DNA of 64,000 nt from Rhodopirellula bahusiensis (GCF_002727185.1 NZ_NIZW01000007.1:124001-188000); one strand, 5' to 3'. Counted from the first letter of the stretch, positions 35,980-45,442 are shown. Made by a program: numbers and translations. The notes: generated by a model not told the origin, from the sequence alone.

Positions 35980-38900
35980 TCACTCCGGCTCCATCTCTTT
36001 TGTCCTTTCCAACTCATCGGCTTCATCCGTTTTGGGATCCGCTTCAGAATCCACATCATCGTCGGATCCTTCTTCCTTGAACGTATAAGTCAGCAGCTCC
36101 AGTTGAATCTCAGCCAACATCGTGTTGCGATGCGGGATCAATTTGACCCGACTCTCGATGACGTTTGTATTGCTGTTCGTTTCCTTGCGTTCAATTTCGT
36201 GCAACGTTTCTCCGTCCACAGTGCTGATTCCCATCACATCCATTTGTCGACGACGCACTCCATTGCCGGGAACCGTCAAATGAGCTCGGACCAGCAACAA
36301 CATCGGCGTGACCCAAGGTTGCTCCACGGTGCATCCCCAAGCATCGTCGAATGAACGACTCCACCGAATGCTTCCGTCCACCGTCGAAATCGAGTGCATC
36401 GCCGTGATCGGCTGAACCGACGCACCACCGGATACCGCCACCGAACGCAACGACGCGAGATCGCGGTTCGGTTTGCGATGTCGTGGCAGAACCAACATCT
36501 GATCTTGAATCGACATCACCGAAACCCCGTACAGACCCTGTCGAGCGGGCACCATCACATCCGCGATCTCGCGACCTGACAACAGATCCCAAATGGTGGT
36601 GCGACCGGTGTGGTCCAACAAAGTGAAGTAACGCCCATCAGTCACCTCCGCATAGGCGGAGGCATCGTTGACATTTTGGCTGTCGGCGACGCGGAACAAA
36701 ACAGTTTCCCCTGTGCTCATGTCAATCAGTTCGACCGAGTGAGGATCATGCATCTCTTTCGCTGCTTCGAAGCCAGCTCTCATTTCTTCGGTGGCGTCGG
36801 CCGGCAACTCAGCATTCTTGCGCACCTGCGTCACCGTCAGCACGTGTGACCCGAGCGACGCGATCACCGACCCGATCGATCGTTTTTGAATTCCCAACAG
36901 CCCGCCATCGTGGATGTCGTAACTTTCAATTTGGTTTTGCGTCTTGCTGACAACCAACACTCGACCGTTGGCATGAACGACTGCGTTCCCGACAGCTTCT
37001 GTTGGAGTCCGCCAACGCTCCTCGCCTGAAACTGCGTCCAAACAAATCAGCTCAGTTCCTTGCAACAAGAACAACCGATCCCCCAGAACAGGGCCGAGAA
37101 TCAACTGAGCCTCTCCGTTGTCCGCGGTCGCTGAAACCATCATGTTGCGATAGATCTGATTGCCGAATGGTGTCGCCGCGCTGCGACGTTTAGCGACCGG
37201 TTGGCCGTCGGTCCCAAGCGTACGTCTCCATCGAATCGCTTCTTCGCCATTCGCCCCCAGCGTTCGAAACAAATCGATCGCGATCAGCTCCGACTGAGTC
37301 AGCAACAGCATCAGCCCACCGCTGTAAGTCAGCTCATTGCCGAGCGAACGCATTCCCGAGAAACCTTCGATTGGAATGGAGCGGTGGATCCCATAAGGGT
37401 TCATCAAAGCCAACGAATTCATGTTGTCACTCATCGCACTCCAACCGCGAAGTTGACGCCCCATCAAATGAGTCGTTTTCGCGTAGCGGCGGTCATTCAT
37501 CATCATGCCACTGGATCGCGGCATTCTCATGGACTGCCACTCCAAGTTGACATTGCGAGGCCACTGTTCGCCCATGTCGTAGTCGCGTCCGCGGATCGGA
37601 TTGGCTTGCAGAGCATCTTCGATGAACGTGTCGGCTCCCACCGGTTCGTTGTCGCTCAAACGTTGACTCAGCAATTCCCCAATGGCCAAACGATCCAGAT
37701 TCCAAGCTTCTTTGCTGTATAGTTTGGCCAGCATCAGCAATCGTTCGTTGCTTAAGGACTGCAACGATTCGTCCGTCGCCAAAGTTTCGGCCCAAATCAG
37801 ACGCTCAGCCAACAAACCGTCTTCCATCAGCAACGCACGAGCCGCCATGTCTCGTCGCAAACCGCTGGTTGCACCCACGACCGGTGAGAAATGCTGAAGC
37901 GTTCGCATCAATGCCGCACCGTCCATGTTCCCTCGCGATGAGACCAGCGACTCGATCTTGCCGGTCATCCCGGTCAACTCATCCTCCGAAGCCGTGGACA
38001 CCAATCGTGCCACGCGAGCACTGATCCAATCATCGACGGTGAACTGTCTTGCCGCATTGGGAAAGACCGCGTCCATGTCCCGATTGAGTGTCGGATGCTG
38101 AAGCACTAGTTGCGACAAGTCCAACAGCAGTTCCAAAGCCTTGGGATGATCAATCGATTCGGGTGATCTTTCGATCGCGCCTTTGATTTGCAATACCAAC
38201 AATTCCGCACGTTGCTCTGGTTGGTCAATCAGCTTCATCAAAGCTTCCAAATCGACATTGGAGTCGCTCGGATTCTGGCGCAGGCTTCCCAGCATGGCTT
38301 CCACAGACAACATGATCACCTCATCGTTGTCAGGATCCAACTCGCGGGCTTTGCGAAGCAACTTGAGTGCCTGAGGACGCTCTTCTTGCTCGATCAGCAA
38401 TTCCGCTTTTCGAACCAACGCGAAGAAGTTCTCCGGATCCTTCTGAAGCAAAGCATCCACGCGTGGCTGCAGTGATCGTTCGCCATAGGCAACCGCAACC
38501 ATCGTGGCTGACTGCGAGATCAACTCACCGTCGACTGCAATCAAGTTCCCCAGAGGGAAACGAACCGTTCGTCGCTGCAGCACTTCGCCGTTCTTCAAAG
38601 AGATTTCGATCAATTCATCGGTCGTGGTCGGCAAGTAGTAGCGATCGTTTCCAAAGACACCACGTCCCGAAATGCGTTGCCCGGGTCGGACCAAATTGGT
38701 CGGCGTGGACCACACCTCGGAACCATCATTCAACGAGCACGCGGACACTTCATCAGCACCGACAACGAAGTACAGGTCATCCTTCACGCCAGCGACGTAA
38801 GCGAGTCGAATTCGATTTTTGGGTGTGAATCGATTGCGTCCTGAAAGCACATCGAGAACCTGCAGCCGATCGCATTCAATCGGTGTGAGTACAACCGAAG

Positions 38901-40827
38901 TGCCTTTAGCAATCGCCAACGAGTGAGTCCAACGACGGCTCAACTGATTCGCTGACACCCGGGTGTTTGGGCGATAGATACTGTGAACAAATTCCTGGCT
39001 TCGCGGGATTTGATTCCCCCAACGAATCGTTCGATCGATCAAATTCACAGCGACGGTGGCCCCGGCACCAGTCGGGCAAATTAACAACCCGTTGTGATAC
39101 GTCGGCATCGCCCCGGCAACGCGGCGGACTGGATCGGCCCCGATTCCACCGGACTCAACCGCGACCAGAACCTGTTGCCATTGAACCGAACCGTCCGCGG
39201 GGTCCAAGCACAGCAAAACCACTTCCCCTGCGATCTCTGCCATCACGTACAAATCGCCGCGAAACGGCAGTGGAGGCCCAAGGAAGAACGCCTCGGACAG
39301 CACCGAGGGAGTCGTTTCTGATTTCCCAAGTCGCCAAAGGATCTTGCCCTCGTTTCCCAAACCCAAAGCCACCAAAGTATTCGCGAGCGAAGACATGCCC
39401 CGGCTAGCAAAAGGGCTGAACCGTTCGATCTCAATCTTCCCAAGATTGTCGATCATAAAGACCCGTTCACCGTCGCTCGAAATCTGGCCGAACGGCACAT
39501 CGTTCCAGACTCGTTGAACCAGAATGTCGACCGGGTCCTCCTCCTCTTCCATCGGGTCCGCCAATTCAGTCGACAGCGATGTCTCGGCGGGCGCGAACCA
39601 AGGGTATTGCCAAACACGCTTGCCCGTTCTGAAGTCGACGCCCAACAAACGCTGGGTCGTTCGCATGAGCAATTGATCGCCGACCCGCAGCGGAGTCCAG
39701 GAAGGCGGTGGCAATTGCCCGGTGGCTTTGAGCTGCTGCGTTTTCTCCTGAATCATTCGTTCTTGACGAGGACTGGCGGACGACTCGACCATCCATCGCG
39801 GGTTGCTAAGCGGCATTTGACCGGAGTCCGATCCATTGCGATCCGCTCTTCCACCCAGTATCGGGTAGTTCTCTGCCAACGATTCAGCGGTGACCAGATC
39901 GGACTCGCTCTGCGCCCGAACCCATTCCTTCCAAGCAACCTCATCAGCGTCTTCCACTTTGGGAAACAACGATGTGAATGACTTGGGAAACTCCAAAGGC
40001 GTCGGGATCATTCGATCCGCTCGAGCACATGCGATCGCATGCAACGTCACCACGGATTCACCCACTTGATCAACAATCCGTTGTTGACTGACCAAGTCAT
40101 CCAACAAAAACGAACAGGCCAGAGGATTCCCAAGCGTCCACTCACGCACCGCCAACAAAACCGAAGCCTTGTAACCTGCTTCGGTATGGAACGTTTCACG
40201 GCGGACACGTTCAACCGTTTTCCAATCGCGTGCCGGACCGGCTTCGTCGAGCAGCTTCCCAGCTAGCGGCCCGTAGCGAAGCTCATAGATCTCCAGACCT
40301 TCACCGGGAAGCTCACCGATCACATCCCGGACATATTCCATCAAGCTTCGTGGCAGACGACTTTGCAACCGAGCCAATGCCTCGGCTTGATCTTCATCCT
40401 CGCCGATCCGCCGGCCATTTCGATCCAGCATCCCTTCTTGATTTTCTAGTGGCTGACCAGGCTGGACATCGTCTTCGGATTCGTCGTCCGCGTCCGCGAT
40501 GGGAAAGTAGTAATCCTGCAAAATCTCGGAATAAGGATTGTCGTCCGAACGAAGCAACAAATCCCCAAGGCGAACGACCGCGTCGCTGTAGCGTTCTTGT
40601 TCGATCGCCTCTTCCGCATCGCGAATGATTTGTCGCATGCTTCGCGGCGGCGGTAGAAACTCAGCGGCCCCCATTTGCATCCGAGAATCAAATAACCCTT
40701 GCGCGTGGGCGATGTTCGGTGACGATGACACCACGAAACAAATCCCGGCGACGGACACCGCCGCGATTGTCCATCGAGTCATCCAGGAGACCTTGGCATC
40801 GAAACGAAGATTGGCGTGGAAATTCAC
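35980..40827 (-). CDS. Very large exported PQQ-like beta-propeller/TPR protein
   Basis: A 1615-residue protein starting with GTG at 40827; an ATG at 40782 gives a cleaner signal peptide (MTRWTIAAVSVAGIC to NIAHAQ). Residues ~50-330 are helical. Two PQQ/BamB-like propeller blocks follow, about 380-790 and 1180-1560, with repeats such as DFRTGKRVWQYPW, LDPADGSVQWQQ, LNDGSEVWSTP and LDAVSGEERWRTP. Between them are a TPR-like part (ALVRKAELLIEQEERPQALKLL near 860) and a helical domain. The C-terminus is very acidic. It is probably periplasmic or outer-membrane associated with a scaffold role. It is convergent with the oxoprolinase gene, and the ABC permease gene lies upstream in the same direction. 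Confidence 0.85.
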   Translation of the reverse strand: MNFHANLRFDAKVSWMTRWTIAAVSVAGICFVVSSSPNIAHAQGLFDSRMQMGAAEFLPPPRSMRQIIRDAEEAIEQERYSDAVVRLGDLLLRSDDNPYSEILQDYYFPIADADDESEDDVQPGQPLENQEGMLDRNGRRIGEDEDQAEALARLQSRLPRSLMEYVRDVIGELPGEGLEIYELRYGPLAGKLLDEAGPARDWKTVERVRRETFHTEAGYKASVLLAVREWTLGNPLACSFLLDDLVSQQRIVDQVGESVVTLHAIACARADRMIPTPLEFPKSFTSLFPKVEDADEVAWKEWVRAQSESDLVTAESLAENYPILGGRADRNGSDSGQMPLSNPRWMVESSASPRQERMIQEKTQQLKATGQLPPPSWTPLRVGDQLLMRTTQRLLGVDFRTGKRVWQYPWFAPAETSLSTELADPMEEEEDPVDILVQRVWNDVPFGQISSDGERVFMIDNLGKIEIERFSPFASRGMSSLANTLVALGLGNEGKILWRLGKSETTPSVLSEAFFLGPPLPFRGDLYVMAEIAGEVVLLCLDPADGSVQWQQVLVAVESGGIGADPVRRVAGAMPTYHNGLLICPTGAGATVAVNLIDRTIRWGNQIPRSQEFVHSIYRPNTRVSANQLSRRWTHSLAIAKGTSVVLTPIECDRLQVLDVLSGRNRFTPKNRIRLAYVAGVKDDLYFVVGADEVSACSLNDGSEVWSTPTNLVRPGQRISGRGVFGNDRYYLPTTTDELIEISLKNGEVLQRRTVRFPLGNLIAVDGELISQSATMVAVAYGERSLQPRVDALLQKDPENFFALVRKAELLIEQEERPQALKLLRKARELDPDNDEVIMLSVEAMLGSLRQNPSDSNVDLEALMKLIDQPEQRAELLVLQIKGAIERSPESIDHPKALELLLDLSQLVLQHPTLNRDMDAVFPNAARQFTVDDWISARVARLVSTASEDELTGMTGKIESLVSSRGNMDGAALMRTLQHFSPVVGATSGLRRDMAARALLMEDGLLAERLIWAETLATDESLQSLSNERLLMLAKLYSKEAWNLDRLAIGELLSQRLSDNEPVGADTFIEDALQANPIRGRDYDMGEQWPRNVNLEWQSMRMPRSSGMMMNDRRYAKTTHLMGRQLRGWSAMSDNMNSLALMNPYGIHRSIPIEGFSGMRSLGNELTYSGGLMLLLTQSELIAIDLFRTLGANGEEAIRWRRTLGTDGQPVAKRRSAATPFGNQIYRNMMVSATADNGEAQLILGPVLGDRLFLLQGTELICLDAVSGEERWRTPTEAVGNAVVHANGRVLVVSKTQNQIESYDIHDGGLLGIQKRSIGSVIASLGSHVLTVTQVRKNAELPADATEEMRAGFEAAKEMHDPHSVELIDMSTGETVLFRVADSQNVNDASAYAEVTDGRYFTLLDHTGRTTIWDLLSGREIADVMVPARQGLYGVSVMSIQDQMLVLPRHRKPNRDLASLRSVAVSGGASVQPITAMHSISTVDGSIRWSRSFDDAWGCTVEQPWVTPMLLLVRAHLTVPGNGVRRRQMDVMGISTVDGETLHEIERKETNSNTNVIESRVKLIPHRNTMLAEIQLELLTYTFKEEGSDDDVDSEADPKTDEADELERTKEMEPE

Positions 40828-40974
40828 TACTCAAACCGATTGAAAACAGGCTATCGAATAAACGCACGTCGCTCGCGAGGACCACGAAAACGCGACTGCA
40901 TTGTATCGCCCCACGTTCCTCACGAACCAGTGTCAACTGCCGCCGAGCGCGAGTCGACGGAATCTTTCATCGCA

Positions 40975-42177
40975 TCAGAAAAGGCTGGCCGGATCCGCTC
41001 GCACCAATTTCCTCAGGGCAAGCAAACCGCTGATCAGACACATGAGCGTCGTCAGGACCAAAACGGAACCAGCACGGGCGAAAGTCAACGCCATCGGCAA
41101 TCCGGTCAGTGATTCAAGCATTCGGAACAGCAACAAGGCAATCAAAACCGCGGGAACGAAGCCCAAAACCGACAAATACACCGATTGCCGGACCACCAAT
41201 CCAACGAAAAACCGATTGGGGTATCCCATCGCCTTCAGTGTGGCGTACTCCGACATCGCGTCCTGCAAATTGGTGAAGAGGATTTGGTAGCAAATGATGA
41301 TTCCGACCGCGAATCCCATCAGTGTTCCGATCAAGAAAATCATCCCAACCGGCGTCTGCTCGCTCCAAAATGTCTGCTCACGATCGCGAATCTGCTGTCG
41401 CGTCAGAACTTGCCACTGTCCCGCCGCCATATTCGTCAAACGCTCAGCGGCTTCTTCCGGCGAAGCACCGTCCTGCAATCGGATCAACCCAAGATCGACC
41501 GTTTCCAATGGCTTGCCGTAGCCACGTCGCGGGAAATAGTTCGCAAACGAGGATTCCGCGATCAACAATGATCCTTCGTTGGCAAAATCGGTCCCCAATG
41601 TGAACGAGCCAACCAGCTCGATCGACTGCTCAGACAACTCAATTCGTTGGTCCGCCGGATGCCCCGAATCGTCGAACTCAAATCCGTATTCCGAACGAGT
41701 CTTCCGGTCCACCAGTGCGGTGTCTCTCTGACGAAGCGCGTCGCGATGCTGTTCTAGCCCGGCAACATTCAACCAAGATCGCCGTGGTTGATTCGAAGTC
41801 GAGGGAAACAAACTTGCATCGGGGACCGAGATCACACGAATGGGTCTCGAGGGACTGCCTTCAACTCGCACGCGAGCCATTGTTCGCTCGATCAACAACG
41901 CTTGGACATCCGCGACCGCTGGATCCGCTTTGACTCGGCGAAGCAATGATCGAGGGAATCGTTCGTCAACCGGCAGCATGTAACGAGCCGGGCTGATCGC
42001 GACCAATTCGCAATCCACGACTTCGATCAACCGCACCGGGCTGTCCAACAAAGCGTTGCGAAAACCGTTTTGAGTGAACATCAACACGGCAGCAAACCCC
42101 ACGCCCGCCGCAGCCACGCACAAACGCGCCGGGTTCCCGATCAGATTCTTCCAGGCTAGAGGAGTGCGTCGACTCAT
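40975..42177 (-). CDS. ABC transporter permease, DevC/FtsX-MacB type
   Basis: A 400-residue permease. It has an N-terminal membrane helix (about 15-38, RLCVAAAGVGFAAVLMFTQNG), a ~230-residue periplasmic domain, and three C-terminal helices of an FtsX domain (IFLIGTLMGFAVGIIICYQIL, VVRQSVYLSVLGFVPAVLIALLLF, AGSVLVLTTLMCLISGLLALR). The SEYATLKAMGYPNRFF loop, which couples to the ATPase, is typical of DevC. DevC normally works with a DevA ATPase and a DevB adaptor in an export complex. Neither is in this window downstream; the gene behind it is the PQQ protein. Its ATG overlaps the nrdR stop codon (TGATG). Confidence 0.88.
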   Translation of the reverse strand: MSRRTPLAWKNLIGNPARLCVAAAGVGFAAVLMFTQNGFRNALLDSPVRLIEVVDCELVAISPARYMLPVDERFPRSLLRRVKADPAVADVQALLIERTMARVRVEGSPSRPIRVISVPDASLFPSTSNQPRRSWLNVAGLEQHRDALRQRDTALVDRKTRSEYGFEFDDSGHPADQRIELSEQSIELVGSFTLGTDFANEGSLLIAESSFANYFPRRGYGKPLETVDLGLIRLQDGASPEEAAERLTNMAAGQWQVLTRQQIRDREQTFWSEQTPVGMIFLIGTLMGFAVGIIICYQILFTNLQDAMSEYATLKAMGYPNRFFVGLVVRQSVYLSVLGFVPAVLIALLLFRMLESLTGLPMALTFARAGSVLVLTTLMCLISGLLALRKLVRADPASLF

Positions 42178-42647
42178 CAGCGACCTTCCGATTGGGCATC
42201 ACGCTGAAGGTTGGAAACGATCTGCAAAAAATCTTTTGCGTCATCAAAGTCTCGATAAACGCTGGCAAATCGAATGTACGCTACTTCGTCCAGCGTCGCG
42301 AGTTTTCGCAGCACGACTTCGCCGATTGTTGCGGTGGGAATTTCCATATCAAACTCGGCGTAAATCGCTTCTTCGATTTTCTGAACCGTCTTTTCAATCT
42401 CGTCGCTGGTGACGGCTCGTTTCGAACACGCCCGTTCGATCCCACGCTTGATCTTTTCGCGATCAAATGGTTCTCGCGTCTCGTCGCTTTTGACCACCCG
42501 AACGTTCAGCGCATCGATTTGTTCCAACGTGGTGAAGCGTCGCTGGCAGGTTTGGCACAGCCGCTTTCGCCGAACGACGTATCCCGCCTCGGCCGTCCGG
42601 GAATCCTGGACCTTGTCGTTATCGGAATGACAGAACGGGCAACGCAT
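42177..42647 (-). CDS. nrdR: Transcriptional repressor NrdR
   Basis: A 156-residue protein, the normal length for NrdR. A zinc ribbon uses C3, C6, C31 and C34 (RCPFC, LCQTC), with the family's SRTAEAG and RRKRLC basic strands. It is followed by an ATP-cone domain at ~49-139 (VVKSDETREPFDREKIKRGI). NrdR senses ATP/dATP and represses ribonucleotide reductase genes by binding NrdR boxes. No nrd gene is in the window. It is the first gene of a run with the DevC-like permease, overlapping it by one base. Confidence 0.96.
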   Translation of the reverse strand: MRCPFCHSDNDKVQDSRTAEAGYVVRRKRLCQTCQRRFTTLEQIDALNVRVVKSDETREPFDREKIKRGIERACSKRAVTSDEIEKTVQKIEEAIYAEFDMEIPTATIGEVVLRKLATLDEVAYIRFASVYRDFDDAKDFLQIVSNLQRDAQSEGR

Positions 42648-42695
42648 TTGCAGTCAAATTCAATGTAAAAACTTGACCCGGAATTCAAACTCTTC

Positions 42696-42756
42696 GCCCT
42701 AACGCACTGGGCGCTCCGCCCCAGAGCGTTGGGCTCTCGGTCCCAACGCACAGGGC
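42696..42756. repeat. Two-hairpin palindromic element
   Basis: The outer arms GCCCT (42696-42700) and AGGGC (42752-42756) enclose CGCTC/GAGCG (42712-42716 with 42724-42728) and GTTGGG/CCCAAC (42728-42733 with 42742-42747). It is G+C-rich, without a T-run, and lies upstream of nrdR. Its architecture resembles the element at 9443-9504 although the sequence differs. Confidence 0.5.
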
Positions 42757-42875
42757 AAGCATGATTCACGAGTCTTTCGAAGGTGTGCTATGATCGTCCA
42801 GAACGTCTTCGGATGCGAGGTGTCTGGTCCGGCAACCCTGACCGTGCCATCACGGTTAGCGCCCCAGAACGCGGT

Positions 42876-42909
42876 GGTTTCGGCCAAGTAGGACGACGGT
42901 TTCGGCCAA
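42876..42909. promoter_or_regulatory. Direct repeat, candidate operator
   Basis: Two identical 12-base copies, GGTTTCGGCCAA at 42876-42887 and 42898-42909, start 22 bases apart, about two helical turns. That places both on the same face of the DNA, about 110 bases before the bPH2 start codon. This is the expected geometry for cooperative regulator binding; no regulator is identified. Confidence 0.35.
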
Positions 42910-43015
42910 CAACCACTGCGTGGTTCTGCGACGACTTGCGAACAATGGCACGTTTTGCGAAACGAAACCGCTTACGAACCAACCCTCGAATTGAATCAAC
43001 AGGAACGACTCAGCG

Positions 43016-43696
43016 ATGACAGACCCGGCCAACCCTTCAGACGAAAACGCCTCCCCAAAAGCTCCCGCACAAACGGATCCGGTCCCCGATCCGCTCTCGT
43101 CGGCGGCTTCCTCCACGCCAGCACCTGATTCCGGCCCAGCGGCCAAACCGTCGGCGACCACTCCTCGGGAACGATTCATGGACGAGATTGCCAAGAAACG
43201 ATCGCTGGACGACCACGAAGAAGAAGAAACGCTGTGGGAAGGCGGCTACAGCCCCAAAGCAATGATCGGCTCTTGGGTCGGGCTGGCCATACTCAGCGTT
43301 GTTATTTTGGTCGCAGCTGGTTTGATTGAACAGTTCACTTTTGGCATCGCACTGATCGTCATTGCAGTTCTTTGGATCATGGTGGGACTGAACTACGCCG
43401 CCAAACGGCTCGGGGTGCAATACGAACTCACCAGCCAGCGATTCATTCACAAGACCGGTATCCTGACACGTCGTACCGATCGCATTGAAGTGATCGACAT
43501 CAGCGACGTCAGCTACAAACAAGGACCGATTCAGAGGATGTTCAAAGTTGGTTCAATCTCGATCATCAGTACCGACAAGAGTGATCCAGAACTTGACATG
43601 TTTGGAATCAACAACGTCAGTGAAGTAGCTGGTTTGATCGATGACATTCGACGTGCCGAACGACGACGGCGCAGCATCCATATCGAGCAAAATTAA
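43016..43696 (+). CDS. Bacterial PH-domain (bPH2) membrane protein
   Basis: A 226-residue protein. The first ~75 residues are Pro/Ala/Ser-rich and probably disordered. Two membrane helices follow (AMIGSWVGLAILSVVILVAAG and FGIALIVIAVLWIMVGLNYA). Then comes a bPH2 (YdbS/DUF304-like) domain: YELTSQRFIHKTGILTRRTDRIEVIDISDV, QGPIQRMFKVGSISIIST, FGINNVSEVAGLIDDI. Such domains sit on the cytosolic face of the membrane; their ligand is not known. The GYF/zinc-ribbon gene starts 2 bases after its stop, so the two are one transcript. Confidence 0.9.
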   Translation: MTDPANPSDENASPKAPAQTDPVPDPLSSAASSTPAPDSGPAAKPSATTPRERFMDEIAKKRSLDDHEEEETLWEGGYSPKAMIGSWVGLAILSVVILVAAGLIEQFTFGIALIVIAVLWIMVGLNYAAKRLGVQYELTSQRFIHKTGILTRRTDRIEVIDISDVSYKQGPIQRMFKVGSISIISTDKSDPELDMFGINNVSEVAGLIDDIRRAERRRRSIHIEQN

Positions 43697-43698
43697 GC

Positions 43699-44088
43699 AT
43701 GTCCGTTTGGTTTGTTCAGAAAGGCGATGAACAACTCGGTCCGTACAAGCCCGCCGAATTATTGGCATTGGTGCGAGACGGATCGGTCGTCGCGGAAACC
43801 AGGATTCGTAAAGACGATTCCAATTGGTTCTCGGCATCAGAGGTCGGCGGATTGTTTGAAGCCGCACGACGACCATCGATTGAACATTACTGCCCGCAGT
43901 GCAACGTCCGCGTCAGCCAACCGCCCACGATCTGCCCCGAGTGCGGCAAAGACCTGGACCGGACCAAGACTCGTATCATCGAGCACAGCATCGGACAAAC
44001 CAAACGCTCGTCCGACACACCATCGGCTGGCCCAAGTGATTCAGCCAAACGTTGGCTTCAAAAAAAGATCCGACGAGACAAAAAATAA
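43699..44088 (+). CDS. GYF_2 domain and zinc-ribbon protein
   Basis: A 129-residue protein. Residues 1-57 form a GYF_2 domain (WFVQKGDEQLGPYKPAELLALVRDG), a small fold that in related proteins binds proline-rich peptides. A zinc ribbon follows with C65, C68, C79 and C82 (CPQC, CPEC), then a basic tail ending KKIRRDKK. Its upstream partner, the bPH2 protein, has a proline-rich N-terminus that could be a GYF ligand; this is inference. It is convergent with the BBP7 gene. Confidence 0.85.
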   Translation: MSVWFVQKGDEQLGPYKPAELLALVRDGSVVAETRIRKDDSNWFSASEVGGLFEAARRPSIEHYCPQCNVRVSQPPTICPECGKDLDRTKTRIIEHSIGQTKRSSDTPSAGPSDSAKRWLQKKIRRDKK

Positions 44089-44203
44089 TGCCACCGACAA
44101 GCTTCCCGAAGGAGCTCGCCGCTGGCATTCGCTTGTCTCTTGTCTGAACCTCGAGACTCTGCACCGCTTTGCTAATGAGTGGTGACAGAGCCTCACGGCT
44201 GGA

Positions 44204-45442
44204 TCAATACTTCAGTTCAGCACCGAAGGTCAAGCCGATGAAGAACACATCGTCGTCGGCGATCAAAGCACGACCGAAGGTTGGCGTGACGGTGGCCGAG
44301 CTGATTTGCTCTTCCGACGTGGCCACTCCAGTCAGGTACCAGGCTTCAAAGCCACCGCGAACAGCCATCAGTTCGCCAACTTGGTAGCGGACGCCGGTTC
44401 CAAATTCGAACATGCCGCTCAGCTCAGTCGATTCTTCCGAGCCATTTGCCAGGATGCTGGCATCATTGCGGACCAAAACGCTCGCTTCGGCAATGTTGAG
44501 GAATCCACCCGCACGAGCTCGAACGTAGCTCGATGAGAATCGTCCCATTGGATTGTAGATATCCGCTCCGACCTGCAAACCAATCATGCGGTTAGCGGCG
44601 TTGTTGCGAAGCAGGCCAGTGTTGGCACCGTTGACGGTCGAGTAGTTGAAGTCTTCTTCAAAGTCGATGTAGCGTCCACCGATCAGCAACTTGGCCACGT
44701 CCCAGGCCATCATCGTTCGGTTCATCTCAACCGACCAGAACCGGGATTCATAAATTTGGCGTTGGGCGTCAGCTTCATCTGCTGCGTTGAAACCAAAGGT
44801 TCCCAATGTTCCCGGCTGAGCGGGGTCTTCGATCAACAATGTTGACAGGCCATCCACCGCTGAGATCGACATATCCGATTCCCAGTCCAGGACACCGGTG
44901 AAGCCGACTTCGATGCCGTTGACGCAGTCAGGAACCATGCCGACGGTGATGCGTGGAGCCCATTCGAAATCCAAGTCATCGAGAGCAAAGTCGCGAGCAA
45001 CAGTGAAGTTGTCGATGCCTTCACGTCGCATGTACAACGCTTCGACGCTGGCGTAACGATAAGGATCGCAAGTTGGACAAGCCATCCCGCCGCCGTATCC
45101 AGCCGAACCACAAGCTCCACCGCACTGCGTTCCGCAGCTGCCACAAGATTGAGCTTGGCCAAGGCCATGATGCCCAACTTGAGCGACTTCGTTGCCGAAG
45201 GAAGACGACGAAGCGTTCATTGCCGACTGCATCGCGTTCAGATCCCAGCCAGCGGCTGCCGGATCAGAAGCTTGCACGACACGAAACGCTTGGCCTTCGT
45301 GCATCATCGTGTTACTAGATGATGGTCCGCCGAATTGCTGAGCTTGCGTGGCAGCGGTGCCCAAACCCGACCAAGCCAAACCAACCGCGGCAAGGGTGCC
45401 GAACAATCGTGCGGCGAATCGTGGAAACCAGTTGTTGTTCAT
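44204..45442 (-). CDS. BBP7-like outer-membrane beta-barrel protein
   Basis: A 412-residue protein with a signal peptide (about 1-35, ending ATQAQ). A Cys/Gly-rich segment has six cysteines at 100, 103, 107, 111, 122 and 125, just before ASVEALYMRRE, the typical start of the planctomycete BBP7 barrel. The remainder alternates strands and loops, with YNPMGRFSSSYVRARAGG and GTGVRYQVGELMAVRGGFEAW, and the protein ends with FIGLTFGAELKY, an aromatic C-terminus as expected for barrel insertion. It lies 80 bases downstream of the CpaC-like gene in the same direction. The role of the Cys cluster is unknown; it may crosslink the protein into a cysteine-rich cell wall or S-layer. Confidence 0.82.
   Translation of the reverse strand: MNNNWFPRFAARLFGTLAAVGLAWSGLGTAATQAQQFGGPSSSNTMMHEGQAFRVVQASDPAAAGWDLNAMQSAMNASSSSFGNEVAQVGHHGLGQAQSCGSCGTQCGGACGSAGYGGGMACPTCDPYRYASVEALYMRREGIDNFTVARDFALDDLDFEWAPRITVGMVPDCVNGIEVGFTGVLDWESDMSISAVDGLSTLLIEDPAQPGTLGTFGFNAADEADAQRQIYESRFWSVEMNRTMMAWDVAKLLIGGRYIDFEEDFNYSTVNGANTGLLRNNAANRMIGLQVGADIYNPMGRFSSSYVRARAGGFLNIAEASVLVRNDASILANGSEESTELSGMFEFGTGVRYQVGELMAVRGGFEAWYLTGVATSEEQISSATVTPTFGRALIADDDVFFIGLTFGAELKY

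Larger units (their letters stand above)
42648..43015. other. Intergenic region with hairpins and a direct repeat
   Basis: A 368-base gap between divergent nrdR and the bPH2 gene. It contains a two-hairpin element (42696-42756), small hairpins at 42841-42856 and 42911-42925, and two copies of GGTTTCGGCCAA 22 bases apart (42876-42887 and 42898-42909). No coding region is convincing. Promoters for both flanking genes must lie here. Confidence 0.5.
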
